Shown here: piece by piece, positions 1-9,655 of the stretch
Numbering within the stretch: the stretch's first letter is position 1
Layout of the letters: the number at the start of each line of letters is the position of its first letter
DNA from: Tenodera sinensis
Lineage: Eukaryota > Arthropoda > Insecta > Mantodea > Mantidae
NCBI GenBank assembly: GCA_030765045.1
Contig: CM060962.1
Span: 260,015,147-260,079,146 of the forward strand
Direction: 5' to 3'
DNA: 64,000 nt
Position numbers and translations under genes: made by a program
Notes under the pieces: model-generated
The model's database searches: none
What the model was told of the DNA's origin: nothing
Seen by the model: only the letters and a program-made list of their open reading frames with translations

Positions 1-1660
1 ATACAACACTAAATTCCCCTTTTGAAACAGCCTTGGACTTTGGTGAATATTTTAGAATGGTTGCTCTCCGTATCGGTGATAAGTGATGAGGCACGAGTGA
101 TAAGTGATAAGGATATCATTATCATACAAATATCCATGATGCAGAAGTTTGTTCAGAAACGTTCGCAGATTACACAATAGGGACAAGGTTGCATCCGCTA
201 AGCACTGTTTATATCAGAAGTGCGTGTTAGGAACTAATGAGCCCTTGCGAAAAGAAAACGTATCAAACATATTTCGAAAAGCCTAGTGATATGAAGAATA
301 GTACTTGTCAAACATTATATATTTAAACATGCTCTATAATCTTTCGGTGAGAATATTTTGTCAATCTGTTGGAAATTATTTTTAAGCTGTATAAAATTCC
401 AGTTCAGTCTTTTACTTGCAGTGGCATAATCTTAAGCATTAGGTATTTTAAATAAAATCGTGTGTTATTTTTTACAATATAAATAATACAAAATTGATCG
501 ATATGAAAAGTTGTTTGGGTGAGAGGATTTTTTAAGTAATGGGCAGGCATCCTTAAACAATACCCGGCATAGTTTTCTAACCTTCATTCTTACTGGGGCT
601 ACAGTCGTGGGAACAGTCTGTGCCTCATAAACCACTCAAAACCGTTGCTGTCAAACTTTATACGCCTATGTTCTGGTATCAAATATCTTTCTATAACCTT
701 ACATCTTGTAGTCATACAGCTTTGATTTACCTCTCTTGCACTGCAAAAATACTCACATAAAACCCACTTAGGTAGGCTGTTTCTTCCATACGTTCCACCT
801 GTTATAGCCAACCCAGTCTGTCTTGTTTTATTACAGATACTAAACTCTGTTCTCCCACTGACTACCGTAAGTTATAGGTTACCGCAGCTTCAGAATTTAC
901 CGTTTACAATGTAGTCTCCTCGGCATTTTCTATTCACCGATTACCAACGCTCTTTCACTCTTTATGGTTAATACGCCTGCCTCACACAGCTTACTGCAAC
1001 TTATATTACCTTCTTTTCTTCTCTGGATAGAGTTACAGGGATCATAAGTTTTAGAAGCGCGACGAGATCTCGGTTCCAAGTCAAAATATGCACTGTATCT
1101 TCAAGAATTATACCATAATTTTTTATTACCAAGAAACCCAAGTATTTCAAATATTAAAAATGTTATAAGTTTTAAGATTATGTTCCACAAGTTGTATTTT
1201 ACTCTATATGAATTCGTATTTTAAAGTAAACTTTTTCATGAACATACCATCTATCATGACATGTGTAGAAATTCCACTTTCTGGCATTCGTTACGGTCAA
1301 CCTGAGCTACCTATCTATTCTGCAGTTTTTGCAACCCATAGGCGTTACTCTGTACTGCTATAAGTGATTAATGTTTCTTTATATACATTAAATATATTCA
1401 TGTTCTAGTTGAATTTTAATCACTTAAGTCCTTCCTCTGTTATTTCATATGCATTTAATTCGCGCATTATGTTGATATTGGCATTAGCATATCACCAAGA
1501 CAAGCCCAATGACCATTCTCATCTCATCCTTCTCATCTAATCACTTTTTGAATATGGCATATGCTCCGTTATACCACCATTTGAACTTATTAGGAACCAA
1601 AAAAGCACTTACATCATATTTTCCATCCCTGTTCATCCACTGACTGGAATCCAAGAAGCA
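1..1660. other. AT-rich DNA, no gene recognised
   Basis: I see no protein domain, RNA gene or clear repeat boundary here. A 70-codon open frame on the minus strand (599-811) has no motif I recognise and is of a length expected by chance. Short stretches around 500-530 faintly resemble the dispersed ACTTTCTCTACT family, but not well enough to call. Confidence 0.5.
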
Positions 1661-1723
1661 TCACAGACGTCAGACCATGTCCATTTTGGCAATGTCCCTC
1701 ATGGCGTGTTCTGTCGCACTAAA

Positions 1724-1737
1724 ATACAAGTAAACAA
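1724..1737. repeat. LINE target-site duplication, left copy
   Basis: ATACAAGTAAACAA is repeated exactly at 6890-6903 and brackets the LINE. The paralogous unit at about 8531-8550 carries nearly the same sequence only once, as expected for an empty site. Confidence 0.92.
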
Positions 1738-2085
1738 GAGCCAAGAGCCAAGAGCCAAATCAGGTCGCTCGGGTTTACCCGAGCGGGATGTATGCCCACG
1801 GTACCTATCCATTTAGTATGGATTTACCCGTGAGGTATGAAAGATGTAGTCATTGTACAAGCTATTTTTGTCAGTGTCAGCCAATGGTGATGATTGGTTA
1901 CTCTCTCTTGCTATAGACTAGGGATATGAGTGCCAGTTAGAATGTCTACCCATCCTGGGGCACCCATGCCCCTCTGCTCACTTAGCAAAGGTCAGCTTGT
2001 CTAACCAGCAAGTCAAGCAGTGTCAAATTAGCGAGAAACCGAATGCATTGGAATGTTTGGTGAAATGAGGAAGCAGCGAAGCTAA
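1738..2085 (-). other. LINE 3' UTR with tandem tail and two hairpins
   Basis: On the element strand the last 21 nt are three exact TTGGCTC units (plus-strand GAGCCAA at 1738-1758). Just inside is a perfect 8-bp hairpin with a 4-nt loop, CGCTCGGG/CCCGAGCG at 1766-1785. A second hairpin, ATCCAT/ATGGAT at 1807-1823, follows. 3'-end structures are what LINE reverse transcriptases recognise in several families, so these are candidates for the priming signal. That role is inferred. Confidence 0.6.
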
Positions 2086-3975
2086 TTAGCCCAAGACATC
2101 CTTGGGTAAACGATAGCTTTTGCGCCTCCTGGGAAGATGGTGATCATATTGACCCAGGGTATTTACCAGATGGTTAGGGTGTGGCGCAAGTTTCGCATAC
2201 ATAGAGCGGGCTCTATCTCGCACAACATCCACAATATATGGAATGCCAGAATGAGTATGGAGAATATGGGAAGAAAATCTGCGGTCAGTATCGTAGATCA
2301 TCCTAAGGGCCCTGTTCTGCACGACTTGCAGTCTGCGGATGGTGGTTTGAGCCACGAATCCCCATGCCTCGCATCCATACAGGATCAGGGGAGGGATGAT
2401 CGCACGATAAATGCGTAATTTAAGTCGTGTAGGCATAGTAGGCCTAAAGATGGGATAGAGCTTTCCCAGAGCTCCGTGACCTTGGGCAGCTTTAGCTGTG
2501 ACATGTTTGGTGAAGGTAAGACCTCGGTCTAGTTGTACACCAAGGTACTTGGCTGTGTTGACCCAAGGGATTCTCCTCTGACCAAGTGTCAGGTCCCTTT
2601 CTGGTCTCCAGGAATGAATTTTGCCTAACACAAAAGCAGAGCTTTTCTGTGGACTGATTCCCATTCTCCACTTTTCACTCCAACTCTCAATGGCATCTAG
2701 GTGTCTTTGCAATGGGGGAAGGCAGTAACGTAGATTTTTGTTACGGGCCAGTATGAGGACGTCATCGGCATACTGGCACGTAACAGTGCTGGGTTCAACG
2801 GGGAAGTCAGACATGTATGCGGCAAAGAGCAGTGGCGATAGAACACTACCTTCCGGTACTCCGGCCGCTATTGGTCTGATAGTTGATAACCTGCCCTCCA
2901 CTCGCACCCTGAAAGTGCGGTCACGAAGGAAACTGGCTATGAGGGTCAGGTAGGGGGAGGGGAGATTTGCATCTCTAAGTTTGTACAGTAGGCCCTGGTG
3001 CCATGTTGTTGCAAAGGCCTTATCCACATCCAGAAGTACTGCGACAGTTTTGAAGTTTTCCTGGAAACCCAGGGCAGCCCTCTCAACAAGACGCAGGAGC
3101 TGTAAGGTAGTGGAATGACCTTGACGGAACCCGAACTGATGATCCGGAATGAGCCTCCTTTCCTCAAATAGAGGAGTTAGACGGGACAGTAGAAGTTTTT
3201 CAAAAATTTTAGAAATAATTGGGAGTAGACTAATGGAACGGTAACTTGATGGAAACTTGGGATCCTTGCCTGGTTTCAATATGCAGATCATCCTCGCTTC
3301 CTTCCAAGCAGTAGGGAAGTGTCGGAGATACAGGCAAGCATTGTAAATTCTTGTCAAGTGGATAATGGCTTTGCGAGGCAGGTGTTGTAACATATGTGTC
3401 GTAACACCATCATATCCAAGGGATTTGTTGGGTTTGAGACACCTAATTTGCGAGGAAACTTGCCTTGGTGTGACAATTGGTATGCGAGTCGCCTCGTGTG
3501 GTGGTGGAGGATCCTCATAGAGGTAATCCACCGTTGCCTCAACTAGTTCTGAGAAGTCCTCGTCTTCTATGTCCTCTCGGGGCTCAAATTGGGACTCTAA
3601 ATAGTCCGCGAAGTCAGTGGCTTTCTCTTGCGGTTCGAAAGATAATCTCCCGCGAGTGCCATGTATGGGATGCTGATATAGCGTTTTGTCCCTTCTCAGG
3701 GATTTAATTATCCGCCAGGGCTTCTTTTCAGAGAGGTTTACGTTCCTCATGGTGTTTTCCCAGGCCTCTTTGCGATGTGCACGTAAGAGGCGTCTAGCCA
3801 GGGACTTAAATCGCAGATAAATTGCCTGCAATCTGGGATGGCGGAAACGCTGCCAAAGCTTCCGAACTGTTGACTTAGCTTTCAGCAACAGTCGGAGTTC
3901 GTTAGGGATGGTTGTGGGGTTAGGAGTATTGCAAGGAATGCGGTAAGTATGCCCTCGTATCACATTTGATATTTG
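2086..3975 (-). pseudogene. LINE ORF2, C-terminal part: reverse transcriptase
   Basis: This is the same reading frame as the endonuclease part, separated from it only by the TGA at 3976-3978. Counting from the codon at 3961-3963, the fingers/palm run from about residue 165 (KPNKSLGYDGVTTHML) to 405. Key motifs are ILKPGKDP (about 228), SYRSISLLP (240-248), FGFRQGHST (277-285), LDVDKAF (311-317, first catalytic Asp at 312), GVPEGSVLSP (368-377) and YADD (398-401, catalytic Asp pair). Two near-universal residues differ. The Asp after KAF is Ala (318), and the Gln of the usual PQG is Glu (371). The C-terminal region contains LILYGCEAW, a block common in Jockey-type elements, and ends at TAA. It would make cDNA from the element RNA at the nicked target. 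It cannot be translated from the ORF2 start without reading through the stop. Confidence 0.9.
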
Positions 3976-4788
3976 TCAGGAGAATGCATTTGCCGCTAAT
4001 TCTAACGACTCGATTGAATTTATGTGCGGTCTGGGATCCACTGATTGGTTCAGTTCAAGGACGGCTGTATCCCAGTCTACCTCATACGACCAATCAGGAG
4101 TTACCAATGCTGACATGTTAACATTGGTGTCGATTAACACAGGATCGTGGTCAGAATCCAGTTCATTGACTGTCGTCAGGTCTATATGGAATCTAAAGTT
4201 TTTAGTGACCATAATATCCAGCACGTCCGGTCTCCCTCGGGCAGGATGAAAAGTGGGCTCTCTCGGTCCATGAGCTATGAGGCTTGGGTTACCGCTTATA
4301 AGGCGGAATAGTCCTCGCCCCTTCGCATTGGTGGCACGACTATGCCAGTTGGCATGTTTTGCATTTAGATCACCTGCAATGCAGACCACAGGGTGGAGGT
4401 TTAATAAAGCCGTGTAATCTGCTTCATAGAAGTGGTGATCAGGGGGGTCATATGCCACAATCAGCAATGTATCTAGACCTCCTAAAGATAGCCTAATAGC
4501 ACAGGCTTCTACATGCTGAAGTGGTGGAAGAGGGAAAGGCTTATGTGTAATATGGTTCTTAACAAAGATGGCTGTACCTCCCCCTTGTCGGCCAACCCTA
4601 TCAGACCGATGGGTGACGTAGTTAGGGAGGGAGAAGTTGGTGGCAGCATCCAAATGAGTTTCACAGACCATCAGAATGTCGATTGCGAAGTACTGTACAA
4701 AATTAGTGATGTTTGGGTAATGACTCCGTAGTCCGTTAGCGTTCCAAATCGCAGCTCTAAATGGTCTCCGGACATGTCTTCCAGCCAT
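3976..4788 (-). CDS. LINE ORF2, N-terminal part: AP-type endonuclease (ends at premature TGA)
   Basis: The 270-residue product is an exonuclease-endonuclease-phosphatase fold enzyme that nicks chromosomal DNA to start target-primed reverse transcription. All expected catalytic motifs are visible: WNANGL (Asn16/Asn18), CETHL (Glu43), a GGGTAIFVK strand (about 69-77), VAYDPPD (Tyr113), AGDLNAKH (Asp140, Asn142), DVLDI (Asp191) and SDHDPV (Asp213-His214). The start ATG at 4786-4788 overlaps the ORF1 stop as TAATG. The frame continues into the reverse transcriptase after one TGA at 3976-3978, so this domain alone is a truncated product of ORF2. The nuclease itself shows no obvious disabling change. 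Confidence 0.92.
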   Translation of the reverse strand: MAGRHVRRPFRAAIWNANGLRSHYPNITNFVQYFAIDILMVCETHLDAATNFSLPNYVTHRSDRVGRQGGGTAIFVKNHITHKPFPLPPLQHVEACAIRLSLGGLDTLLIVAYDPPDHHFYEADYTALLNLHPVVCIAGDLNAKHANWHSRATNAKGRGLFRLISGNPSLIAHGPREPTFHPARGRPDVLDIMVTKNFRFHIDLTTVNELDSDHDPVLIDTNVNMSALVTPDWSYEVDWDTAVLELNQSVDPRPHINSIESLELAANAFS

Positions 4789-4790
4789 TA
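4786..4790 (-). promoter_or_regulatory. ORF1 stop / ORF2 start overlap (TAATG)
   Basis: On the element strand the ORF1 stop TAA and ORF2 start ATG share one A. The same pentanucleotide is known in the Bombyx LINE SART1, where it couples termination and reinitiation so that a small amount of ORF2 protein is made. Coupling here is inferred from that precedent. Confidence 0.75.
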
Positions 4791-6470
4791 TTGAGCGGAG
4801 TTGGGGTAGAGCTGTTCCAATGTCTGAAGCAAGATGGAATGCTTCTGCATGGGGGTCAGGTTGGGGTTGTTCAACTGCATCTTACAATTTCTAAGAGCAG
4901 GTAACGCCTTGTTTATTAAATCCCCAAACCATGAGGATAAAGAGCTAAATTCCTCCAGGTCTCGTTGCGAAATAGTCGCAAGTGTGGAGGAGGATGTTGC
5001 CGTGTTAGGCATTGGTGGGATAGGGGTAGGGGGTATATCCCTAACCTTAGAAATAGGCTCTGCCTCTACAGGTACGTCTGTAGTTATTACAGGAGCTTGT
5101 GGCTCCGAAGTTACATTGGGGGCAGAAGATTTGCTCTGCCTAGGTTTTCTATTCCTCCTCTTCCTGCGTGGTTTTGGTGCAGGGGGTTTAGGCACTATTG
5201 CCTTTTCTATAGGACCTGGAGGTGGTGGCACAGGATTTGAAGGGGAATCGCTCTTTGGTGTAGCAGCCTCTTGTTCCACTCGACGCAGAGTGGACTCTGC
5301 CTTATTTAAGGCATTGGAAAAGGACACACCTGGGCGAACCACTTGATCATCGGGGCGGTTCTTGCGGCGGCTCTCTATGATCTTTTTTCTTGTGGAGCAT
5401 ACTTTGTACACACTTACGTGTGTACCATCACAATTAGCGCACTTGCACTCTTCCCTAGGTTTAGGGCAGTTCTCGAGCAAGTGGTTCCCTGCACACCGCA
5501 GACATGTAAGCTTACGCTCACACATCATGCTGGAGTGGTTGTACCCCATGCATCGATAACACTGCACAGGTCCCTCTCTGCCGTAATACCTTTCCACTTT
5601 GACTACAGTGAAAATTAGTTTCCTTACAGTGTCAATTGGCTGTACTTCTTGGTTAAGTACTTTGTCAAGTACTACCAAGAATAGTGGCATAGGAACTTTG
5701 TTAATACCCCCCGCGGTATTAACGGTTCTCTTCAACTGTGCCACTGAATTGACAATTATGCCATGTTCTTCTTTGAGTGCAGTTTTGATTTCATCAGGGG
5801 TGCACTCTGAGTCTAAGCCTCTGATGACTCGACGCTCAATGTATGGACGTTGTGGTGAGTACGAGTAGAACGTTATGTTCATTTCTCGTAACACCAACTT
5901 AGCGGTTTCTAAATCACCCAAACTATGGGTAAGGATATGGACGCTCTTAGGCTTCCTTTTTGCCTCAAAAGTATACTTGAGGTGTTTGGCCAATGTACGC
6001 ATTACCCTGTCATGGTTAGGGAATACGTCCGCAATGATTGGCGGAATTCTTGGCCCCTTCTTAGCTTGGGATGATGCAACATTCTGAGGATGTTGCATCA
6101 TATTAGATGATTCATCATCCTGTGCATGTTGTATCATATTTGGTGATGGCGTCTGTTTTCCCCGTTTTCGGTTTTCTACAACCGTAAACTCCCCCAGCTC
6201 CATATCGGACTCGGAGTCAGATTCAGGTAAGGGATTGTTTGAACCCAGGCTCTCTAGATCTGCCATGGGTATGTGGCGTGGAGCAGAGCTCTTACGCTTT
6301 TGTGTATCCGTCTTGGAGCGCTTCCTATTTGGCTCCACTGCTTCAGGTGATAGAGATCTATATGAAGATGATGTCGAAGGTAGTTGTCCATCATCGGCAG
6401 TAAGCGCGGTTGCCCTCCGGCTGCTCACAGAGGACCGCACCTCCTCTAAGGCGGCGCCTTTGCGAGCCAT
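4788..6470 (-). CDS. LINE ORF1: Gag-like nucleic-acid-binding protein with three CCHC knuckles
   Basis: The 560-residue product starts at the ATG at 6468-6470, which has a good context (G at -3, G at +4). The frame is open further upstream to 6536, but only a GTG lies there. The N-terminal 150 residues are Ser/Arg-rich and then acidic and likely disordered, including basic RKRSKTDTQKRK. Residues about 175-295 fit the pre-CCHC fold found before the knuckles in Jockey/I-type ORF1 proteins. Three zinc knuckles follow: CX2CX4HX4C (304-317), CX2CX3HX4C (323-335) and CX2CX3HX6C (344-358). The C-terminal third is Pro-rich with a basic block, KPRRKRRNRKPRQ. The protein should bind element RNA, form a ribonucleoprotein and aid nuclear entry and target contact. 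The frame is intact with no stop or frameshift. Confidence 0.92.
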   Translation of the reverse strand: MARKGAALEEVRSSVSSRRATALTADDGQLPSTSSSYRSLSPEAVEPNRKRSKTDTQKRKSSAPRHIPMADLESLGSNNPLPESDSESDMELGEFTVVENRKRGKQTPSPNMIQHAQDDESSNMMQHPQNVASSQAKKGPRIPPIIADVFPNHDRVMRTLAKHLKYTFEAKRKPKSVHILTHSLGDLETAKLVLREMNITFYSYSPQRPYIERRVIRGLDSECTPDEIKTALKEEHGIIVNSVAQLKRTVNTAGGINKVPMPLFLVVLDKVLNQEVQPIDTVRKLIFTVVKVERYYGREGPVQCYRCMGYNHSSMMCERKLTCLRCAGNHLLENCPKPREECKCANCDGTHVSVYKVCSTRKKIIESRRKNRPDDQVVRPGVSFSNALNKAESTLRRVEQEAATPKSDSPSNPVPPPPGPIEKAIVPKPPAPKPRRKRRNRKPRQSKSSAPNVTSEPQAPVITTDVPVEAEPISKVRDIPPTPIPPMPNTATSSSTLATISQRDLEEFSSLSSWFGDLINKALPALRNCKMQLNNPNLTPMQKHSILLQTLEQLYPNSAQ

Positions 6471-6851
6471 TTCGGCTCGAGGTTTCAGGCACAAAGCCGT
6501 CAACCCTTGGCTAGGATCTTGTGAGCCCACTGTCACGTAAGTAGTCAGTCTGAAAGTCGGTCAAGGAAAGAAAGAATAAAGTAAAAGAGTAGGAAGAAAA
6601 AGGGAAATACCTGAGTAGCTTTCTATGCCACTCCGGGAAGCTAGCCTGTGGTGAGTTCCAAAGCTTGCTTGCCAAGCCCCTTTAGGAACTACACCAAATT
6701 GTACTGTGACTAATATTAATGTATTAGTCCGTAGATTGAAACGTGCAATCCACCGACGCACACCACAACACTCCACGAAGTCGGCACGGGATCTCCTGCT
6801 CCAGCGAGTCAGCTTTCTGAATACCGTCTTTCCACCAGTGAGAAGCAAATC

Positions 6852-6886
6852 ACGTCCGCTCTGGTCGAACGACGACGTGAGAATGA
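6852..6886 (-). promoter_or_regulatory. Candidate internal promoter of the LINE: Inr plus DPE
   Basis: Nucleotides 4-9 of the element read TCATTC (6886-6881), a perfect insect initiator (TCAKTY). Taking its A as +1, positions +28 to +33 read GGACGT (6857-6852), a perfect DPE (RGWYVT) at the required spacing. Jockey-type elements are known to use internal TATA-less Inr/DPE promoters. The mapped 5' end lies 5 nt upstream of this A, a small discrepancy. Confidence 0.6.
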
Positions 6887-6889
6887 TGG

Positions 6890-6903
6890 ATACAAGTAAA
6901 CAA
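6890..6903. repeat. LINE target-site duplication, right copy
   Basis: ATACAAGTAAACAA is identical to 1724-1737. It lies directly outside the 5' end of the element. Confidence 0.92.
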
Positions 6904-7730
6904 AATATACCTATGTGTATAACTCACATGACCCTCTGTACAGTTTTCACTCTTGTACAAATTATTTCTACTACTGCTTATTCATCTGTCTACTTCATAT
7001 TTATCGAGGTAAACGTGTTCCTGCGTCATATTTCCTTGTAGGTAAAACGCGATTAGGAAAATACGAGTACAGTAGACTTCAAGCAATAGTAAATTTTAAA
7101 AAGCTGGTCGCTGTGTCTTTGCTCTTAAAATCTGTTCTCTTTGCCTGACAAAGAGAGATGAAACCAATAACAACTTTGCATTTGAGAAAGGCATAGTTAC
7201 ATCAAAATACAAACCAGCAACGAAAAATTACTCGGAAATGGTTAAACCCATAAAAATGTCTTTGGCATAAGATTTGTACTTTAACGAGATCTACACTTTA
7301 GGTGAAGTAAGTGTTTGTCTATCTCTGGCGATTTACCAGTTGTGCAAAAGTCATTCTGAATGAAGAGGACTTCAGAGGCTACTCCACAACATTCAAGATA
7401 TATATTTAATTTGTCATGAAAATGTCTTAGATATGTGATATTTTAATCAAAATGTTCAGCATCTTTTGAGAAGATCAACGTTCTCGTAACATTTTCTATG
7501 TAAAGATTATTTGGAACGAAGAATTTTCTCCAACTTCGTGTCACATTTTTGTAAGACTTGAACTTATATACCAAATTTGATTTTTAATCGACTCTTCGTT
7601 TCAAGTTAACTGCTCACCGAAAGACACACATATGGAGGCCTGAAAACATACATATCCGCTGAAATCATGACATTGCATTTTTGGGTGGAACACAATATTT
7701 CCGCTACTTATTATGCGTAGTAGAGAAAGT
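6904..7730 (+). repeat. ACTTTCTCTACT-family repeat, copy A
   Basis: This is a diverged copy of the dispersed family. It keeps the landmarks TCACATGAC, TTTCCTTGTAGG, CGGAAATGGTTA, TTTACCAGTTGTGCAAAAGTCAT, TTTTGGGTGGAA and the terminal AGTAGAGAAAGT (7719-7730). The LINE landed at its left edge. It lacks the CA microsatellite and has only a short ACACACAT at that point. Confidence 0.8.
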
Positions 7731-8129
7731 AAAAATTCGAAATATGCTGAAGTTTGCGATAGAATAGTGTGTTTTGTCCAAGTTGACAATGTTTCCTACT
7801 AAAGTGTACTAATTGGAAAAGAATAATTAATGTATTTTAATGTATCCTTTTATTATTCGATTAAACGTAACTTCTCACTTACTTGTTATTCATGACTCTG
7901 TAACTTACTTCTGGACATTGAAGTAAATTGTAATATTTAAAAATGATTTAAATTTATTAGCAACCAAGGAAACACATGCTATTTCCCTGACTCTTCAATT
8001 TCCGACTCAGTTTCTTGCTGTAATAAAATTTCTTAATGCTTTCTCCTTGACGATATTCACCCGTAAGCCAGGAGAAGATGCAGAGGTTTGAGATAGAAAT
8101 ATGGAAGTACTCGTCTCGTCAGATGTTAC

Positions 8130-8330
8130 CTGGTGGATGGTACTAGGTCTAAGTCAGGTCGCGCGATACCTTGAGCGGTCTTGCTAAAACTACGGTTATC
8201 AGTCAAGGTCGTGAGCAAGTGCGCCATCTGAGCACCAGTTAGGTGCCCTGCGGCACCCCAGGGAGGGCCCAACGCCTCGCGGTGCTCCAGTTGGGACGAA
8301 TCCCGCTTTCACACTTAAATCCGTACCCTA
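8130..8330 (-). mobile_element. Possible 3' UTR fragment of a related LINE
   Basis: Several words match the 3' UTR of the full LINE in order and orientation. GTCAGGTCGC followed by a TTGAGCGG arm matches 1761-1786, and GAGCACCAGTTAG with CACCCCAGG matches about 1928-1965. The likely reading is a severely 5'-truncated relative, with the same 3' hairpin region but decayed. It lies between duplication units 1 and 2. Confidence 0.4.
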
Positions 8331-8469
8331 AGCATTCCCAATTTCCTTTGAACTGCGCACGCTCATCTCTCAGCATGTCTGTAAGATATGAACGACTTGA
8401 ATCTTTAAATGAAGCTTTATTCTTAGTGACACTGCAACAGATGTGCTTGTATGCTATGATAACATTTTT

Positions 8470-9655
8470 CAGGTCTGTCCAAATTCTTATTTTCGCACTT
8501 GTGCATCATGGACTTCACTTTTGCACTAAAATACAAATGCAAGTAAACAAATCAGATGTGTTTAACTCACCTGACCTGCTCTATTCACTCTTGTGCAAAT
8601 TATTTCTACAATCCCTTATTCTTCTATCCACTTCATCTAAATCGACATAAGCGTTTGCAGAAATTGCTTTACTACGTCATATTCCCTTGTGGATATCACG
8701 GGATTACGTAAATACAGGCGGCCTGAAGTGATGGAAAAACATTTAAACAGCTGCTCGCTGTGTGTTTGGCTTTTAAGTTCCGTTGTCTTTGCGTGGTTAA
8801 GAGAGAAAAAATAAAGAACAACAACTTCCCGTTCGAGAAGGGGATCATTATTTTGAAATTCTAAACAGTAATATGGAATATCTTCGAAATGGTTAACTCC
8901 ATAAAGAAAAGTTTTGGCACAAGTTGTGTGCTTTAACGAGATCCTTAACTCCTGGGATTTACAGTTGTACAAAAGTCGCTCAGGATGTAGAGGACTTCAG
9001 GGGCTATTTCAGAACATTTAACATATACGTTTTATTTTCCATAATAGTACCTTAAATATATGGCATTTTAATGAAAATGATCAAAATGTTCAGCAACGTT
9101 TGAGAAAATCAACGTTTTTGAAACATTTTCTATGTAAAGGTTATTTGGGGTGAAGGATTTTCTTGAAAAACGTCATGTCGTATCCTTAGAAGGCGCTTTT
9201 AAAATACTCTTCGTTTTTGAGTTATACTAATCACAAGCGGACACACATTTCCAGTAAAATCTTGTCATTTAACCTTTGGATGGAATACAGTTCTTACCCT
9301 ACTTACTATACGTAGTAGAGAAAGTAAAATCTCGAAGATATGCACAAGTTCACGAGAGAACTGTCGGTCTTATCCAGATTAGTCGTGTTACCTACTAAAG
9401 GGTACTAACTGGAAAAGAATAAACAACGTAATTTTTGTAGTGAAAATTTTTATTTTCGTTTAAAGATAACTTCTCGCTGACATGTTGTTGATGATTCTGT
9501 AATTTACTTCTCGACATTGAAATAAACTGTAAAATTAGAACATGATTTAGAATTATTAGCAACCAAGGAAACACATCCTATTTGCCATATTTCTTCAATT
9601 TCGGGCTCTGAATTTTTGGCCATGACAAACTTTCTTAATGTTTTCCCAATATGAA
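8470..9655 (+). repeat. Tandem duplication unit 2 (empty-site paralogue of unit 1)
   Basis: It is collinear with 1670-1737 plus 6890-8045. At 8525-8556 it keeps the uninterrupted sequence corresponding to the LINE insertion point. It therefore acts as an internal control that the LINE inserted cleanly. Confidence 0.6.
8549..9325 (+). repeat. ACTTTCTCTACT-family repeat, copy B
   Basis: It starts at ATCAGATGTGTTTAACTCAC and ends at the exact terminal AGTAGAGAAAGT (9314-9325). The segment CTACTTACTATACGTAGTAG immediately before the end is the family consensus. It has no CA microsatellite. Its paralogue A shares flanking sequence on both sides. Confidence 0.8.

Larger units (their letters stand above)
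1738..6889 (-). mobile_element. Near-complete Jockey-type non-LTR retrotransposon (LINE), 5,152 bp
   Basis: In transcript order it holds a 5' UTR of about 419 nt (6889-6471), ORF1 (6470-4788), an overlapping stop-start junction, ORF2 with an apurinic-type endonuclease and reverse transcriptase (4788-2086), and a 3' UTR of about 348 nt. It has no RNase H, as is usual for the Jockey clade. An exact 14-bp target duplication (1724-1737 and 6890-6903) fixes both ends and shows that the copy is not 5' truncated. The 3' end is not poly(A) but three copies of TTGGCTC. Only one nonsense codon breaks the coding capacity, so insertion looks fairly recent. The element landed exactly at the edge of repeat copy A. 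Clade assignment rests on domain order and motifs and has not been tested phylogenetically. Confidence 0.93.
1670..8045 (+). repeat. Tandem duplication unit 1 (partner 8470-9655), split by the LINE
   Basis: With the LINE (1738-6889) and one copy of its target duplication removed, 1670-1737 plus 6890-8045 aligns collinearly with 8470-9655. The similarity runs past the end of the family repeat. Both units share the lead-in GCACTAAAATACAA, and both share the tail after the terminal AGTAGAGAAAGT, including AGCAACCAAGGAAACACAT. This suggests a local duplication of about 1.2 kb that predates the LINE insertion in unit 1. Two independent insertions of a longer repeat are the alternative. Confidence 0.6.

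Noticed and set aside
4834..6540. Plus-strand frames opposite ORF1 (170, 101 and 91 residues)
   Set aside because: Antisense shadows of the LINE ORF1. The sense frame has zinc knuckles, good start context and full length.
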